Below are positions 9,901 to 16,838 of a DNA stretch of 64,000 nucleotides, piece by piece. Location of the stretch: NCBI GenBank assembly GCA_023228145.1, contig JALOBU010000011.1:18132-82131 (forward strand). Direction: 5' to 3'. The notes under the pieces are model-generated. The model was not told where the DNA came from. It saw only the letters and a program-made list of their open reading frames with translations, and did no database searches. The DNA is from Bacteroidales bacterium (lineage in GTDB: Bacteria > Bacteroidota > Bacteroidia > Bacteroidales > CAIWKO01). The position numbers and the translations under genes are program-made. Each line of letters opens with the position of its first letter. The stretch's first letter is position 1.

Positions 9901-10894
9901 CCTCGTAAAGAGTTGCATAAGGCCAAGCCTGCTGCGTTGTGCCGTTTCCGATTTCTACCAGCGGAATGATTTTTTTTATGTAAAACCAAAAAGACAGTCC
10001 GTCAGCCTGTACATGTGCAGTAGAATTATCAAAAGCCCTGACATGATAGTCAATTTTGTTTGTATAGGTATAGCTGGGGATAGTTCCTTTATATGTGCTG
10101 TCTGATATCCATATCATTGGTTCAACCATCTCTGTTCCATTGTTCAGCTTGTAAACGATATATGCCGTATCAATTCCCGAAGAATCAGTGATATGAGCAT
10201 AAATATCAAAGGGTCCCGTGTTAAAAACTGTGTCTTGAATTATTACAGGAATGACAGTGATTTTTGGAGGAATTATTTCGTCTGCAGAAGCTGTAACGCT
10301 TATATTGTCAATATACCACCCGTGGCAGGTACTGGAGCCGTTGCTGTTGCCATCTCTTAATAGAAAACGGATACGGACATTTGAACTGTTCGCTGCAATT
10401 GCTGATATATTAAAAATTTCATTTTTCCACCAGCTCTGTGTGGGCATCACTCCGTTTATGGCAGGCTGCCAGTTTAGCGGATATGTATTGGTGTTAAATT
10501 TGTTCCCATTATTTTCAAACTGTGAATTACCGGGGTTAATATAGTGGTCGCCTGTTAGTTTTATCCAGGGCCCGTTATTGACAGAAACTTCAATTTCTCC
10601 TGCATCAAGCAGTTCTATTTTGCAAATATGGGAAAAACGCAACAACACAGAAGTATATCCAACTGTAGTAAAAGGAACTGTGGTCAGGTAAGCCGTGTCG
10701 TTGAGAGAAACGATATTTGAGTCGCATTTAATTCCTGAGTAATGCAAACGAGTATTAATTGACCAATTATAAGTAGCACCGCTGGCAACAACATTGTACG
10801 TTGCCTGTTCAAAATCTTCCTGTAATACTACTGTTTGTGCTGAAGATACGAGGAAACAAGAAAACATTACCAACAAACAAATATACTTTTTCAT
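914..10894 (-). CDS. Giant multidomain T9SS-secreted adhesin-like protein (about 3,326 aa)
   Basis: The start chosen is the ATG at 10894-10892, because it begins a clean signal peptide (MKKYICLLVMFSCFLVSSAQ); an in-frame ATG 14 codons earlier would add an unlikely extension. Modules in order, with approximate residues: a MAM or choice-of-anchor-J-like domain (25-215); a right-handed beta-helix region with many Asn/Tyr-rich turns (600-950); several CARDB-like beta-sandwiches of the form DAGVTxIxSP...NxG; two Ig-like modules with YWFDVPxGG; a lamin-tail-like domain (1855-2010, LIEISNLG); a GEVED domain (2230-2320, VYIDYNRNGQFD and GETEDYF); two further anchor-J-like domains (about 2550-2740 and 2840-3020); and a type A T9SS sorting domain (from about 3241, QNIPNPATEVT, ending MIILK). 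The protein is probably exported and attached to the cell surface. No catalytic domain was recognised. It is paralogous at its N-terminus to the gene at 1-665. Confidence 0.9.
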   Translation of the reverse strand: MKKYICLLVMFSCFLVSSAQTVVLQEDFEQATYNVVASGATYNWSINTRLHYSGIKCDSNIVSLNDTAYLTTVPFTTVGYTSVLLRFSHICKIELLDAGEIEVSVNNGPWIKLTGDHYINPGNSQFENNGNKFNTNTYPLNWQPAINGVMPTQSWWKNEIFNISAIAANSSNVRIRFLLRDGNSNGSSTCHGWYIDNISVTASADEIIPPKITVIPVIIQDTVFNTGPFDIYAHITDSSGIDTAYIVYKLNNGTEMVEPMIWISDSTYKGTIPSYTYTNKIDYHVRAFDNSTAHVQADGLSFWFYIKKIIPLVEIGNGTTQQAWPYATLYEDARTQLIYASNEITAADGVAGPITSIAFNVASASAITMNNFNIKMQHTSLSNLSGFVNTGWATVYSGTYTVTNTGWQTITLQTPFNWDGNSNLLIDICYDNTFTSSNSQVYCTPASGKTWTQYVNGSSGCTLGGGSVQTNRPNIQLHLPTFTYTADAGINQIISPAGTILSGVNNPVYIRIKNYADDTLTKVKIAWQLDGISQAIFHWTGQLAEDVISGVFSIGDINVLPGSHTIKVWTELPNDNADQFHSNDTLNVNFYACSSYLNGTYTIGAGCNYADFNSALASLNNCGINGQVIFNVLPGIYNEQINIPEIPGASSLHTITFQSASGNYNDVTLAYSASGTANNFVVNLNGADYIHFKNLTIQANGNVYSNVIKYSNNATYNSFIGNRLLGTASNTTTIDKAVIISPSGALTCDSVMLFEENIIENGSYGIYCYGQGSAINQLENKTIIKNNQFINQYYSGIYLYYQNAPEVTQNTFSTNNTYTTFYSIYCGYCDNQLKILKNKISQSNGGYGIYLSYCDGAYDKEGLIANNMISISGINSTYGIYPYYCSNQKIYYNSVNIYSNNSTACAFYLSGSTSNINHYLKNNIFAYTGTNLSGLAVYIANTAGVASMNYNDLYSSGTNLGYWTAMQPNLAAWKTVSSKDSNSVSVNPYFISPADLHTYSSQINDHAISVAGVSDDIDGNLRDAVTPDIGASEFDVPEKNIGILYVIEPVNSCGATSPGNVVIRLKNFGSTHITSADVYYAINGGTAIHETMTYSLLPEAEYNYTFTQQADLTAPGNYSFKFWVNLSGDTIPLNDTISNYIVYSGYDFNSGYFTIGFEASENFSDWLVVDVNGDNYGWTIPYTSASDAHTGSNSARLYNANNAGNDWLFSRCFTLNAGATYKIEFWYRAYNSSYPQTIDLKAGNTATPGAMVSNLLTLTSFNNTSYQKATAYFIPANSGSYYFGWWGHSVASSYYAFVDDINISLVPLQEAALLSVTAPISGCGLTSAETVSILIKNTGTNEINGNYNASYTFNNGTPVTEVLTSSIAPNDTLSFSFTQTVDAHVVANDSIFPLKVWVSLLNDPYSFNDTINSPIASSHIPADPLTISDTTAYGEPATLIASSSDFIYWFDVPTGGNVIFSGDTLITPPLFVNTVYYAQSITQGGTNSWTFDSGLEGWTVQNPCSSTVEWSWNSDGGNGTLYASNPAATSSQLITSPSVIVAGAETVSLSFTHRYQTESCCDEGYVAYRLDNGPWTQFFPTTNTYSTSTHSVDMDPLNSCTSNSKSCFYGAQSAYITSSGSINTTGATNIQLAFVYTTDLSVGSDGWYINDVVLSGGMGGCTSNRIPDTAYVELLPFEASLTDINSPVSSCAGSFENISIRIRNNGLNTINGNFTAHYKVNSGPVVSEAILDVIVPGDTISFTFSTPFTTGLSQSYQDSAFQIITYIELSGDTYTLNDTLSKTVDLLYTPPNPVTTNIFVPYGTSGTFNIISTDSLYWFDVPVGGTEIAQGNSYTTPVLFGTTFYYVESRSGTPDVKLTEITHFSTGTGYTNPYPAWCTGADLIEISNLGTSPINLGNYTMNIYGVGNRSYVIPDITLEAGEILVLCAGTGIDDPANKYYNMGGGNDIIQSTSLSGFALKTPNGEVVDAVASNGYIFTISDGVSAGDWSGNINGMSSYAGTIRMISDNNISGDWIISSAIVPQTIGTLNPNLSVSYNGSGCASARVPDTAYVTGVPPCDMSVLDIYSPESAIELGSAEIITVKVKNYGTQTAVNIPITYNINETTIINDTIPGPIAQNDTTIFSFAVPADLSAYGTYQIKVYTKLNCDTTFINDTASKTVICSQIPYCNSNAIYTTGSNIGNITFGTLNNGNPFPVLSNPNSTHAYSDYTGLPATPITIGSDYPISISQIEYSATFYSAAVKVYIDYNRNGQFDIPSELAFNAVTVNATNPSVTGNITIPVTGTVTGLPTRMRVVLDRSGNAPPCGTYSYGETEDYFLYILPQIPHDAGVTAIISPENTEIEDSLVPVEVIICNFGTDTIRNSSNMTVSYTYNGLPPQSITWSGGDILPLHSDTAVLPGISISPNMNHICATTSLPGDSNVFNDEFCKDFYGTPLNDAGIVAILHPGAESVSDADEVVSVVVKNFGVQNLTSLNLCYNINGILSATQAWSGTIAPNNMDTITITQTFNIPQTAFTLCAYTSFDADSNHANDTVCMNSFGVVTSTIPYFDNFDDSTVFWSQVSAAGSVWELGQPAYGSTNSAFTPPNSWDINLSDPYGGDANSILYTQFFDFSNAVDVKMKFWFNIYCESSWDGLRVDYSTDTNKTWYVLGSVSAPGSYFWYNNSSLYSSNLPGWTGNSLVWRYCWFQLSQLNHVPLVRFRFVFTSDPSVNYDGVSVDNFSISKQGMKDVGVELISSPSVQAQAGSSRQVKVRLRNYGLSSAISVPIAYRINDDGPVITQTWTGVLPPYDSISVIFTTPFTVPEGKFKIISYTQLAGDGDYENDTTYSYVMGVPKYNVPYSDDFENTPYWVGTGVPNIWEYGTPASTNINTPYSPSNAWKTKLNTTYPNNATSYLYSPWFYLAYVDSAYLEFRHWYHTQDSYDGCLIEYTVNNGNSWTVLGTQNDSHATDWYNALINGIPCWSGNSSGYTYSRYALAYVTPIMNATGYVQFRYKFFSNNTINNYDGWALDNFSITVPPIPKDAGVTDIALPDDSVQTGSEVTVKLTIHNFGTDSLQMIPVRYFISGGAVVAETWHGTLLSGESTDYTFTTTYPSPGTAYQICAFTKRTGDIYWGNDTTCKFINPTPANHDVGISEILEPGEYTPPGEDVTVKVRIKNYGLNPEASIPLVYLKNLIQVGAGIYTGTINPGDSADYTFTTTFISPTGNYNLCAKTMLTGDEDPVNDEKCIFPFGGTGMEEYKNKDFELLQNIPNPATEVTTIIYKTLQSGRVIFEITDILGRKIFSELYDAISGINTIELNVSEFPAGLYYYSVIYKDNKLCKRMIILK

Positions 10895-11062
10895 AGAATT
10901 TATTATTATCAAAATTAATACTTTAAAAGTAAGCAAATAGTATATAATTATGAATATTTGAAGAAATTTTTTTTTTAATTATTTTAATTAGTTTATTGCC
11001 AGAAAGTTATTTTTTGTGATATTTTTTATAAATTTATTACAGATAGCTTGCTTAATTTGAAT

Positions 11063-11070
11063 TAAATTTG
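11063..11070 (+). promoter_or_regulatory. -7 promoter box upstream of rel
   Basis: TAAATTTG matches TAnnTTTG exactly and ends 17 bases before the rel start codon, a spacing also seen upstream of several other genes here. No TTG lies at the ideal -33 distance, so this is a partial promoter match. Confidence 0.35.
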
Positions 11071-11087
11071 TGTAAAAATTTTTTTAA

Positions 11088-13310
11088 ATGCGGAACGATG
11101 CAGACTTGAACGAGACAAAGGAGATAATTGCCAGATACAGAAACCTTTTGCGTGTATGCAAGCCCAAAACAACCGATAAAGATAAGGTTTTAATCCGGAA
11201 AGCTTTTAAGCTGGCAGTTAATGCTCATAAAGATATGCGGCGAAAAACAGGAGAGCCTTATATCTATCATCCTATAGAAGTGGCACGTATTTGTGCGGCA
11301 GAAATCGGGTTGGGAACAACATCTGTCATTTGTGCTTTGCTGCACGATGTAGTGGAAGATACGGATTACACTCTTGATGATATTAGAGGCTTATTTGGTG
11401 ACAAAGTGGCAAAGATAATTGACGGACTTACGAAGATTTCAGGAATTTTTGATGCCGGGACAGAGTCAAAGCAAGCTGAAAACTTCAGAAAAATGCTTTT
11501 GACACTTTCTGATGATGTCAGGGTAATTTTGATAAAACTTGCCGACCGTTTGCATAATATGCGTACCCTTGACTCACTTCCTAAAGAAAAACAACTCAAA
11601 ATTGCATCAGAAACTTCATTTCTCTACGCCCCTTTGGCGCACAGGCTGGGTTTGTTTGCTATTAAAACCGAACTTGAAGATCTGGCATTTAAACATATGG
11701 AGCCGGAAATATACAGTACCATATCATACATGATTAGGGAATCTGAACCGGAACGAAAAAAGTTTATCAGTAAGTTTTTATCCCCTATAAAAAAGGATAT
11801 AACAGAGAAAGGTATTGACGCAACTATCATCACAAGAACAAAGTCAATATATTCCATCTGGGATAAGATGCGCAAAAAAGAAATCCCTTTTGAAGAAGTG
11901 TATGACCTTTTTGCAATAAGAATTATTATAAATGTGTCACCGGAAAAGGAAAAATCAGAGTGCTTCAACGTGTATTCCATTGTTACAGATCATTACCGCC
12001 CTAATAAAGACCGTTTTCGCGACTGGATTTCCATTCCAAAGGCGAATGGTTATGAAGCCCTGCATACAACAGTTATGAGTCATACCGGCAAATGGGTGGA
12101 AGTACAGATTCGTTCCGTTCGGATGGATGATATTGCCGAAATGGGTTTCGCCGCACACTGGAAATACAAAGATGGTTCTCAAGGTGAGAGTGCATTGGAA
12201 GAATGGCTTGCGCGAATTCGTGAACTGCTTCAAAGCCCTGAGTCAAATGCTCTGGATTTTCTTGAGGATTTTAAACTTCATTTGTTTTCAGATGAAATTT
12301 ATGTTTTTACTCCCAAAGGCGATATGATTATATTACCTTCAAAATCAACAGCACTTGATTTTGCATATAATATTCACTCACAAATAGGCAATAGTTGTAT
12401 TGGAGCAAAAGTTAATTTAAAGCTTGTCCCTTTGAACTATGTTTTAAAAAGCGGTGACCAGGTAGAGATTATTACTTCTGATAAACAAACACCAAAAGAA
12501 CAATGGTTTGAATATGTTACTACTGCCAAGGCCAAGTCTCAGATTAAAGCATTTGTCAGGGAAGAAAAAAAGCAAATGGCCATTGAAGGTAAAATTAAAT
12601 TAAAATCCTTCTTTGAAGAATTGCATATTGAATTCAACACTTCTAATTTAAATAAGTTTATGCATGCCACCGGATTCAATGTGCCCGCAAATCTTTATGT
12701 CGAAGCAGCGAAGGGAACTATAACGGATAAAGACATAAAAGAATGCTTTACGAAGCAGGAAAGTGAAAACTGGCTCCGTTATCTTCGATTCCCTTTCTCT
12801 AAAAGCAAACACACCGAAATAAAAAAAGAAACTACTCCTGAATCCTCTTCCGGAAACTCAGACAGTCTTCCTCTATTGAACTCTCAGGTTGAAAATATAC
12901 GTTATAACATTGCTAAATGCTGTAATCCGATTCTCGGAGATGAAGTAATTGGCTTAATAGAAAAAAGCGGAGAAATTACTGTGCATCGAGCAAACTGCGT
13001 TTATGCAGTAGAGTTTATGTCGAAGTACGGGAACAAACTGGTGAAATCAAAATGGACCACCGATGGCTCGCCTCATTTTCTGGCCGGGATTACAATAAAG
13101 GGCTTTGACAGAGTTGGAATGATTAGAGATATTACTACTCAAATATCACAACAACTTAATATAAATATTCGTTCCATGACACTGGAAACCGACAGCGGAA
13201 TCTTTGAAGGTCATATCACTGTTTATATTCAGAATACCGAACAGTTAAAAACATTGATAGAAACCATAAAAAAAGTGAATGGAATAGAAAGTATAAACAG
13301 AATCAACTGA
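11088..13310 (+). CDS. rel: Bifunctional (p)ppGpp synthetase/hydrolase, RelA/SpoT family
   Basis: This 740-residue cytoplasmic enzyme makes the alarmone (p)ppGpp from GTP or GDP plus ATP and also hydrolyses it, driving the stringent response. The order is standard. The HD hydrolase domain has HP at 61-62, the metal-binding HDVVED at 86-91 and DRLHNMRT at 153-160, all intact, so hydrolysis should be active. The synthetase domain spans about 245-380 (KSIYSIWDKM, GYEALHTTV, EVQIR). A TGS domain lies at about 405-465 (VFTPKGD). A zinc-finger-like segment with KCCNPI precedes a C-terminal ACT domain at about 664-740. Length and architecture fit the single long bifunctional Rel usual in Bacteroidota. 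It has its own probable promoter and diverges from the giant adhesin gene. Confidence 0.96.
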   Translation: MRNDADLNETKEIIARYRNLLRVCKPKTTDKDKVLIRKAFKLAVNAHKDMRRKTGEPYIYHPIEVARICAAEIGLGTTSVICALLHDVVEDTDYTLDDIRGLFGDKVAKIIDGLTKISGIFDAGTESKQAENFRKMLLTLSDDVRVILIKLADRLHNMRTLDSLPKEKQLKIASETSFLYAPLAHRLGLFAIKTELEDLAFKHMEPEIYSTISYMIRESEPERKKFISKFLSPIKKDITEKGIDATIITRTKSIYSIWDKMRKKEIPFEEVYDLFAIRIIINVSPEKEKSECFNVYSIVTDHYRPNKDRFRDWISIPKANGYEALHTTVMSHTGKWVEVQIRSVRMDDIAEMGFAAHWKYKDGSQGESALEEWLARIRELLQSPESNALDFLEDFKLHLFSDEIYVFTPKGDMIILPSKSTALDFAYNIHSQIGNSCIGAKVNLKLVPLNYVLKSGDQVEIITSDKQTPKEQWFEYVTTAKAKSQIKAFVREEKKQMAIEGKIKLKSFFEELHIEFNTSNLNKFMHATGFNVPANLYVEAAKGTITDKDIKECFTKQESENWLRYLRFPFSKSKHTEIKKETTPESSSGNSDSLPLLNSQVENIRYNIAKCCNPILGDEVIGLIEKSGEITVHRANCVYAVEFMSKYGNKLVKSKWTTDGSPHFLAGITIKGFDRVGMIRDITTQISQQLNINIRSMTLETDSGIFEGHITVYIQNTEQLKTLIETIKKVNGIESINRIN

Positions 13311-13387
13311 TGGTTTTTTATATGAAGAGAATATTTAATTTTTATCTGGAATAAATTAATATTTTGTATCTTTAACAAAAAAATATA

Positions 13388-13834
13388 ATGAAATATCAAC
13401 AGTTAGAAAATTTTGAGGATGTCAGAAAAATTTTTGTAGCTTACCTTGAACAGCAAAAACATCGCAAAACTCCGGAAAGATTTACTATTCTGAAAGAAAT
13501 TTATTCTTTTAACGGGCATTTTGATGTAGAAACACTCTATATTAAAATGAAAAATAATAAATATAGAGTAAGTCGTGCAACGCTTTATAATACTATTGAA
13601 ATTCTTTTACACTGCGGCCTTGTTGTGAGGCACCAGTTTGGACAAAATTCAGCTCAATATGAAAAATCACATAAGTTCAAGCAACATGACCATGTGATTT
13701 GCATCGACAGCAAAAAAATAATTGAGTTTTGTGACCCTCGTATTGAAGAAATAAAAAAATCTCTTGAAGAAACATTTAAACTTAAAATTACACATCATTC
13801 GCTGACTTTTTATGCAAAATGTGGCAGGAAGTAA
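13388..13834 (+). CDS. Fur-family transcriptional regulator
   Basis: This 148-residue protein has the Fur layout: an N-terminal winged helix (KTPERFTILKEI, about 28-39; recognition region RVSRATLYNTIEIL, about 59-72) followed by a small alpha/beta dimerisation domain with the metal-site segment QHDHVICIDS (about 98-107). Fur-family proteins repress genes when loaded with Fe, Zn or Mn or after peroxide sensing. The C-terminus has one Cys (YAKCGRK) and no CxxC pairs, so the structural zinc site of Zur or PerR types is not evident, and the sensed metal cannot be assigned. It lies 77 bases after rel and 30 bases before purA, probably co-transcribed with purA. TATCTTTA at 13367 is a one-mismatch -7 box that may serve it. 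Confidence 0.9.
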   Translation: MKYQQLENFEDVRKIFVAYLEQQKHRKTPERFTILKEIYSFNGHFDVETLYIKMKNNKYRVSRATLYNTIEILLHCGLVVRHQFGQNSAQYEKSHKFKQHDHVICIDSKKIIEFCDPRIEEIKKSLEETFKLKITHHSLTFYAKCGRK

Positions 13835-13864
13835 AACGATTATGAATTTAATAAAAGAAGATAA

Positions 13865-15154
13865 ATGAAAGTAGATGTGATACTAGGCCTTCAATGGGGA
13901 GACGAAGGAAAAGGTAAAATTGTTGATGCCCTGGCACCCGGATATGATATTATTGCTCGTTTTCAGGGAGGGCCCAATGCCGGGCACACCATTGAATTTA
14001 ATAATCAGAAGATAATTTTACATACCATTCCATCCGGAATATTACATAGCAACACTATGAACATAATAGGCAATGGAGTTGTTATCGACCCGGTCATATT
14101 AAATGAAGAACTAAATAATATTCTTGCTTTTAACCCTGCAGCAGCCCAAAACCTTCTCATCTCAAAAAGGGCGCATTTTATACTTCCTGTTCATCGTGCT
14201 GTTGATGCCTGTTTTGAACACCTGAAAGGCGATGCAAAAATAGGTTCCACACTGAAGGGGATAGCCCCGGCATATTCTGATAAATATAATCGTAGAGGTA
14301 TTAGAGCAGGAGATATTTTTTATCCCGATTTTTTATCAAAATATAAAAAACTTACCGAGGAACATATTCAGATTATTAAACATTACGGATTTAGTACTAC
14401 TGATTTTAAAATTGACGGCATTGAGTTCAGCAGATACGAAGAATTGTGGCTGGCAGCAATAGAGCAAATCAAGCACTTGCAATTTGAAGACACAGAGATA
14501 TATATTAATGAAGCCATACAGGCCGAAAAGAAAATACTTGCCGAAGGCGCTCAGGGAACTTTGCTCGACATTGATTTCGGCTCTTATCCTTATGTAACTT
14601 CGTCAAATACTATTTGTTCGGGGGTTTGCTCAGGGCTGGGCATCGCACCTCACAAAATCGGGAGAGTTTATGGAGTGTTTAAAGCTTATTGCACAAGGGT
14701 GGGCAGCGGACCTTTCCCAACGGAATTATTTGACGAAACAGGTATAAAACTGCAAAAAAAAGGAAATGAATTTGGATCGACTACAGGCAGGGTAAGACGT
14801 TGCGGATGGCTCGACCTTCCGGCGCTCAAATATGCTGTTATGCTTAACGGAGTTACCGATTTGGTTATGACAAAAGCAGATGTTATGAATTCCTTTGAAA
14901 CAATTTTAACGGCCACTTCCTATTTGGACAGGGATATTAAATACAACTTTATTCCTTTTGATTTGCCTGTTAAAAATTTAGTTCCTCAATATGCTCAGAT
15001 AAAAGGATGGAACAGGCAAACGGATGATATTAATACTGTTGAAGACTTACCCGAGGAATTATATAATTACATAAAATTTATTGAAAACCATACAAATATT
15101 CCTGTTTCTTTTTTATCTTTAGGACCTGATAGAAAACAAACGTATCAATTATAA
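13865..15154 (+). CDS. purA: Adenylosuccinate synthase
   Basis: The enzyme joins IMP and aspartate using GTP to give adenylosuccinate, the first committed step to AMP, in the cytoplasm. Its 429 residues match the family length. Diagnostic motifs are the N-terminal P-loop-like segment GLQWGDEGKGK (8-18, with the catalytic Asp and Lys), GGPNAGHT (about 36-43, catalytic His), SYPYVTSSNT (about 239-248) and the Arg/Thr segment TRVGSGPFPTE (about 276-286). The start is preceded by AAAAGAAG, one of the few Shine-Dalgarno-like leaders in the window. It follows the Fur-family gene with a 30-base gap, and the two are probably one operon. Confidence 0.98.
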   Translation: MKVDVILGLQWGDEGKGKIVDALAPGYDIIARFQGGPNAGHTIEFNNQKIILHTIPSGILHSNTMNIIGNGVVIDPVILNEELNNILAFNPAAAQNLLISKRAHFILPVHRAVDACFEHLKGDAKIGSTLKGIAPAYSDKYNRRGIRAGDIFYPDFLSKYKKLTEEHIQIIKHYGFSTTDFKIDGIEFSRYEELWLAAIEQIKHLQFEDTEIYINEAIQAEKKILAEGAQGTLLDIDFGSYPYVTSSNTICSGVCSGLGIAPHKIGRVYGVFKAYCTRVGSGPFPTELFDETGIKLQKKGNEFGSTTGRVRRCGWLDLPALKYAVMLNGVTDLVMTKADVMNSFETILTATSYLDRDIKYNFIPFDLPVKNLVPQYAQIKGWNRQTDDINTVEDLPEELYNYIKFIENHTNIPVSFLSLGPDRKQTYQL

Positions 15155-15166
15155 AACATTAATATA

Positions 15167-16789
15167 ATGAAAACAAAAGGTTTAATTCTTCTTTGCTTTT
15201 TTGTATCAGCATTCATAAGTGTAAATGCACAAAAAATTAATGAGTCCAAAGTACCTCAGGACGTTTTTATTAGTTTTAAATATAAATATTCTGAAGCCGT
15301 GGTTAGTTATTGGGAAAAAATAGGTGATTTATATGTTGTGAAGTTTAAATTAAACGACCAAGTCTCAAAAGCAGAATATGATGAAAAAGGCTTATGGCAA
15401 GTTACTAAAACAGAAGTTAAAGAAAAAGAAATGCCCACTCCGATTATTGATTACTATAAACAAAACTATTGGAGTAAAGAATATGTAATTGTTGTTAGTG
15501 AACTTCATAGAACAGCTCAGGGTGAATCGTTTTATTTTTTACAACTGAAAAAGGAAGGAATAAGCCAGGTAAAACCTGTTGAGTTGCATTTTGACCTTAC
15601 CGGGAAACTTATTTATAAATACGACCCCGCTGAAGATCTTATTGACGATAAAAATAATGGGGAGAATACCGATGATAAGCCTCATAATCAGGTAAATGTT
15701 TCTAATTATAATACAGGGCCATATTCCAATCAAGGTGAAGATACTCCTGATGATGGAACAAAAAACCTTATTGATGTTTCAAAAGTACCTGCTGCGGCCA
15801 AAACACATTTTGCGAGCAAAAATAAAAAAGCTGCCGGCACCGTATGGTATTTGATAGATAAAAAATATGTTGTAAAATTTAACAGTGCCGGCAGAAATGG
15901 CTCTGCAACATACACAAAAGAAGGTACGTGGATGGAAACCAGGATAGAATCATCTGAGGCTAGCCTGCATCAACTCATTATCAAGTATTTAAAAGATAAT
16001 TATAGACCTTATGTTATCAAGTCAGTTGAAAATGTTAATAAACCAAAAGATAAATCAGTTTATATAAGGATGTATGATAAACGCGACAAGACCGTGCCTC
16101 CACTTATTACAGAAATATGGTTTACCTCTACTGGCAAATTTATTAATGTTGAAAAACCGGAAATTATTGACCCCTACGAGCTGGAACGCCAGAAACGCAA
16201 GGAAGAAAAAGAGAAAGAGTTTTTGTCGAGTGTTGACCAGAAAGGCGAAAAATACGAAGATGCAGACAATTATTATGAAAAGGTATCTATTAAAGAATTA
16301 CCTACTCCCATTATCAACTATGTCAAGCAAAATTATAAAGAACATATCATTAAATCTGCCCACTTTTATAGCGATGATGAATTAGGGAATGTTTACCTGA
16401 TAAAAGTGAAAATTGAAGGTGCAAAATACGGAATCCAGTTGTTTTTTGATATTTCCGGTAAACTGCTTAGAAAAGTTGATGAAACCGAAAACAGGGTTAA
16501 TCAGGATAATTTTAAAGTGGATAATGATAATCAGGCTGAAGAGGAAAAGCCTTCAAAATATGGTACTCCTGATGAAAGAGTTAGTTATGGGGAATTGCCA
16601 TCAGATATTTCAAAATATTTGAAGAAAAATTATCCCCAGCACATGGTTTATGAACTCTACTTTAAGACAGATAACGAACTTGGAAATTGTTACCTCCTTA
16701 TATTGCGTAAAACCGGTGAGAAAAAAGTTATCAAGCTGTATTTCGACATGGACGGGAACCTCCTGAGAAACGAAATGGAAAACCTTTAA
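15167..16789 (+). CDS. Secreted PepSY-like repeat protein
   Basis: A signal peptide (residues 1-21, ending SVNAQ) leads into about 520 residues built from repeats of one unit: a short helix (LPTPIINYVKQNY-like), a strand pair around a tyrosine, then LxFDxxGKLLxK. Clear copies end near residues 135, 335, 445 and 538. The unit resembles the PepSY-like family (beta-lactamase-inhibitor-like fold) common in Bacteroidota periplasmic or outer-membrane proteins. Two charged, low-complexity linkers (about 140-200 and 340-370) separate the modules. There is no sorting domain, so the periplasm is the likely location. The binding partner is unknown. It lies 12 bases after purA and 49 before the OstA-like gene. 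Confidence 0.75.
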   Translation: MKTKGLILLCFFVSAFISVNAQKINESKVPQDVFISFKYKYSEAVVSYWEKIGDLYVVKFKLNDQVSKAEYDEKGLWQVTKTEVKEKEMPTPIIDYYKQNYWSKEYVIVVSELHRTAQGESFYFLQLKKEGISQVKPVELHFDLTGKLIYKYDPAEDLIDDKNNGENTDDKPHNQVNVSNYNTGPYSNQGEDTPDDGTKNLIDVSKVPAAAKTHFASKNKKAAGTVWYLIDKKYVVKFNSAGRNGSATYTKEGTWMETRIESSEASLHQLIIKYLKDNYRPYVIKSVENVNKPKDKSVYIRMYDKRDKTVPPLITEIWFTSTGKFINVEKPEIIDPYELERQKRKEEKEKEFLSSVDQKGEKYEDADNYYEKVSIKELPTPIINYVKQNYKEHIIKSAHFYSDDELGNVYLIKVKIEGAKYGIQLFFDISGKLLRKVDETENRVNQDNFKVDNDNQAEEEKPSKYGTPDERVSYGELPSDISKYLKKNYPQHMVYELYFKTDNELGNCYLLILRKTGEKKVIKLYFDMDGNLLRNEMENL

Positions 16790-16838
16790 AAAATTCAGGG
16801 CATTTCCGGGAGCAAAAAATTCCATTGAAATACACATT

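Noticed and set aside
10251..10544. Open reading frame of 97 codons on the plus strand inside the giant adhesin gene
   Set aside because: It is the shadow of a strongly supported minus-strand coding frame with signal peptide and domains, and its translation has no recognisable features. The same holds for other such frames, for example at 3917-4126, 8598-8831 and 11624-11980.
10895..10936. Longer N-terminus of the giant adhesin (14 residues more)
   Set aside because: The extension would place a hydrophobic stretch before the Lys-Lys of a normal signal peptide; the ATG at 10894 gives a standard signal peptide like that of its paralogue.
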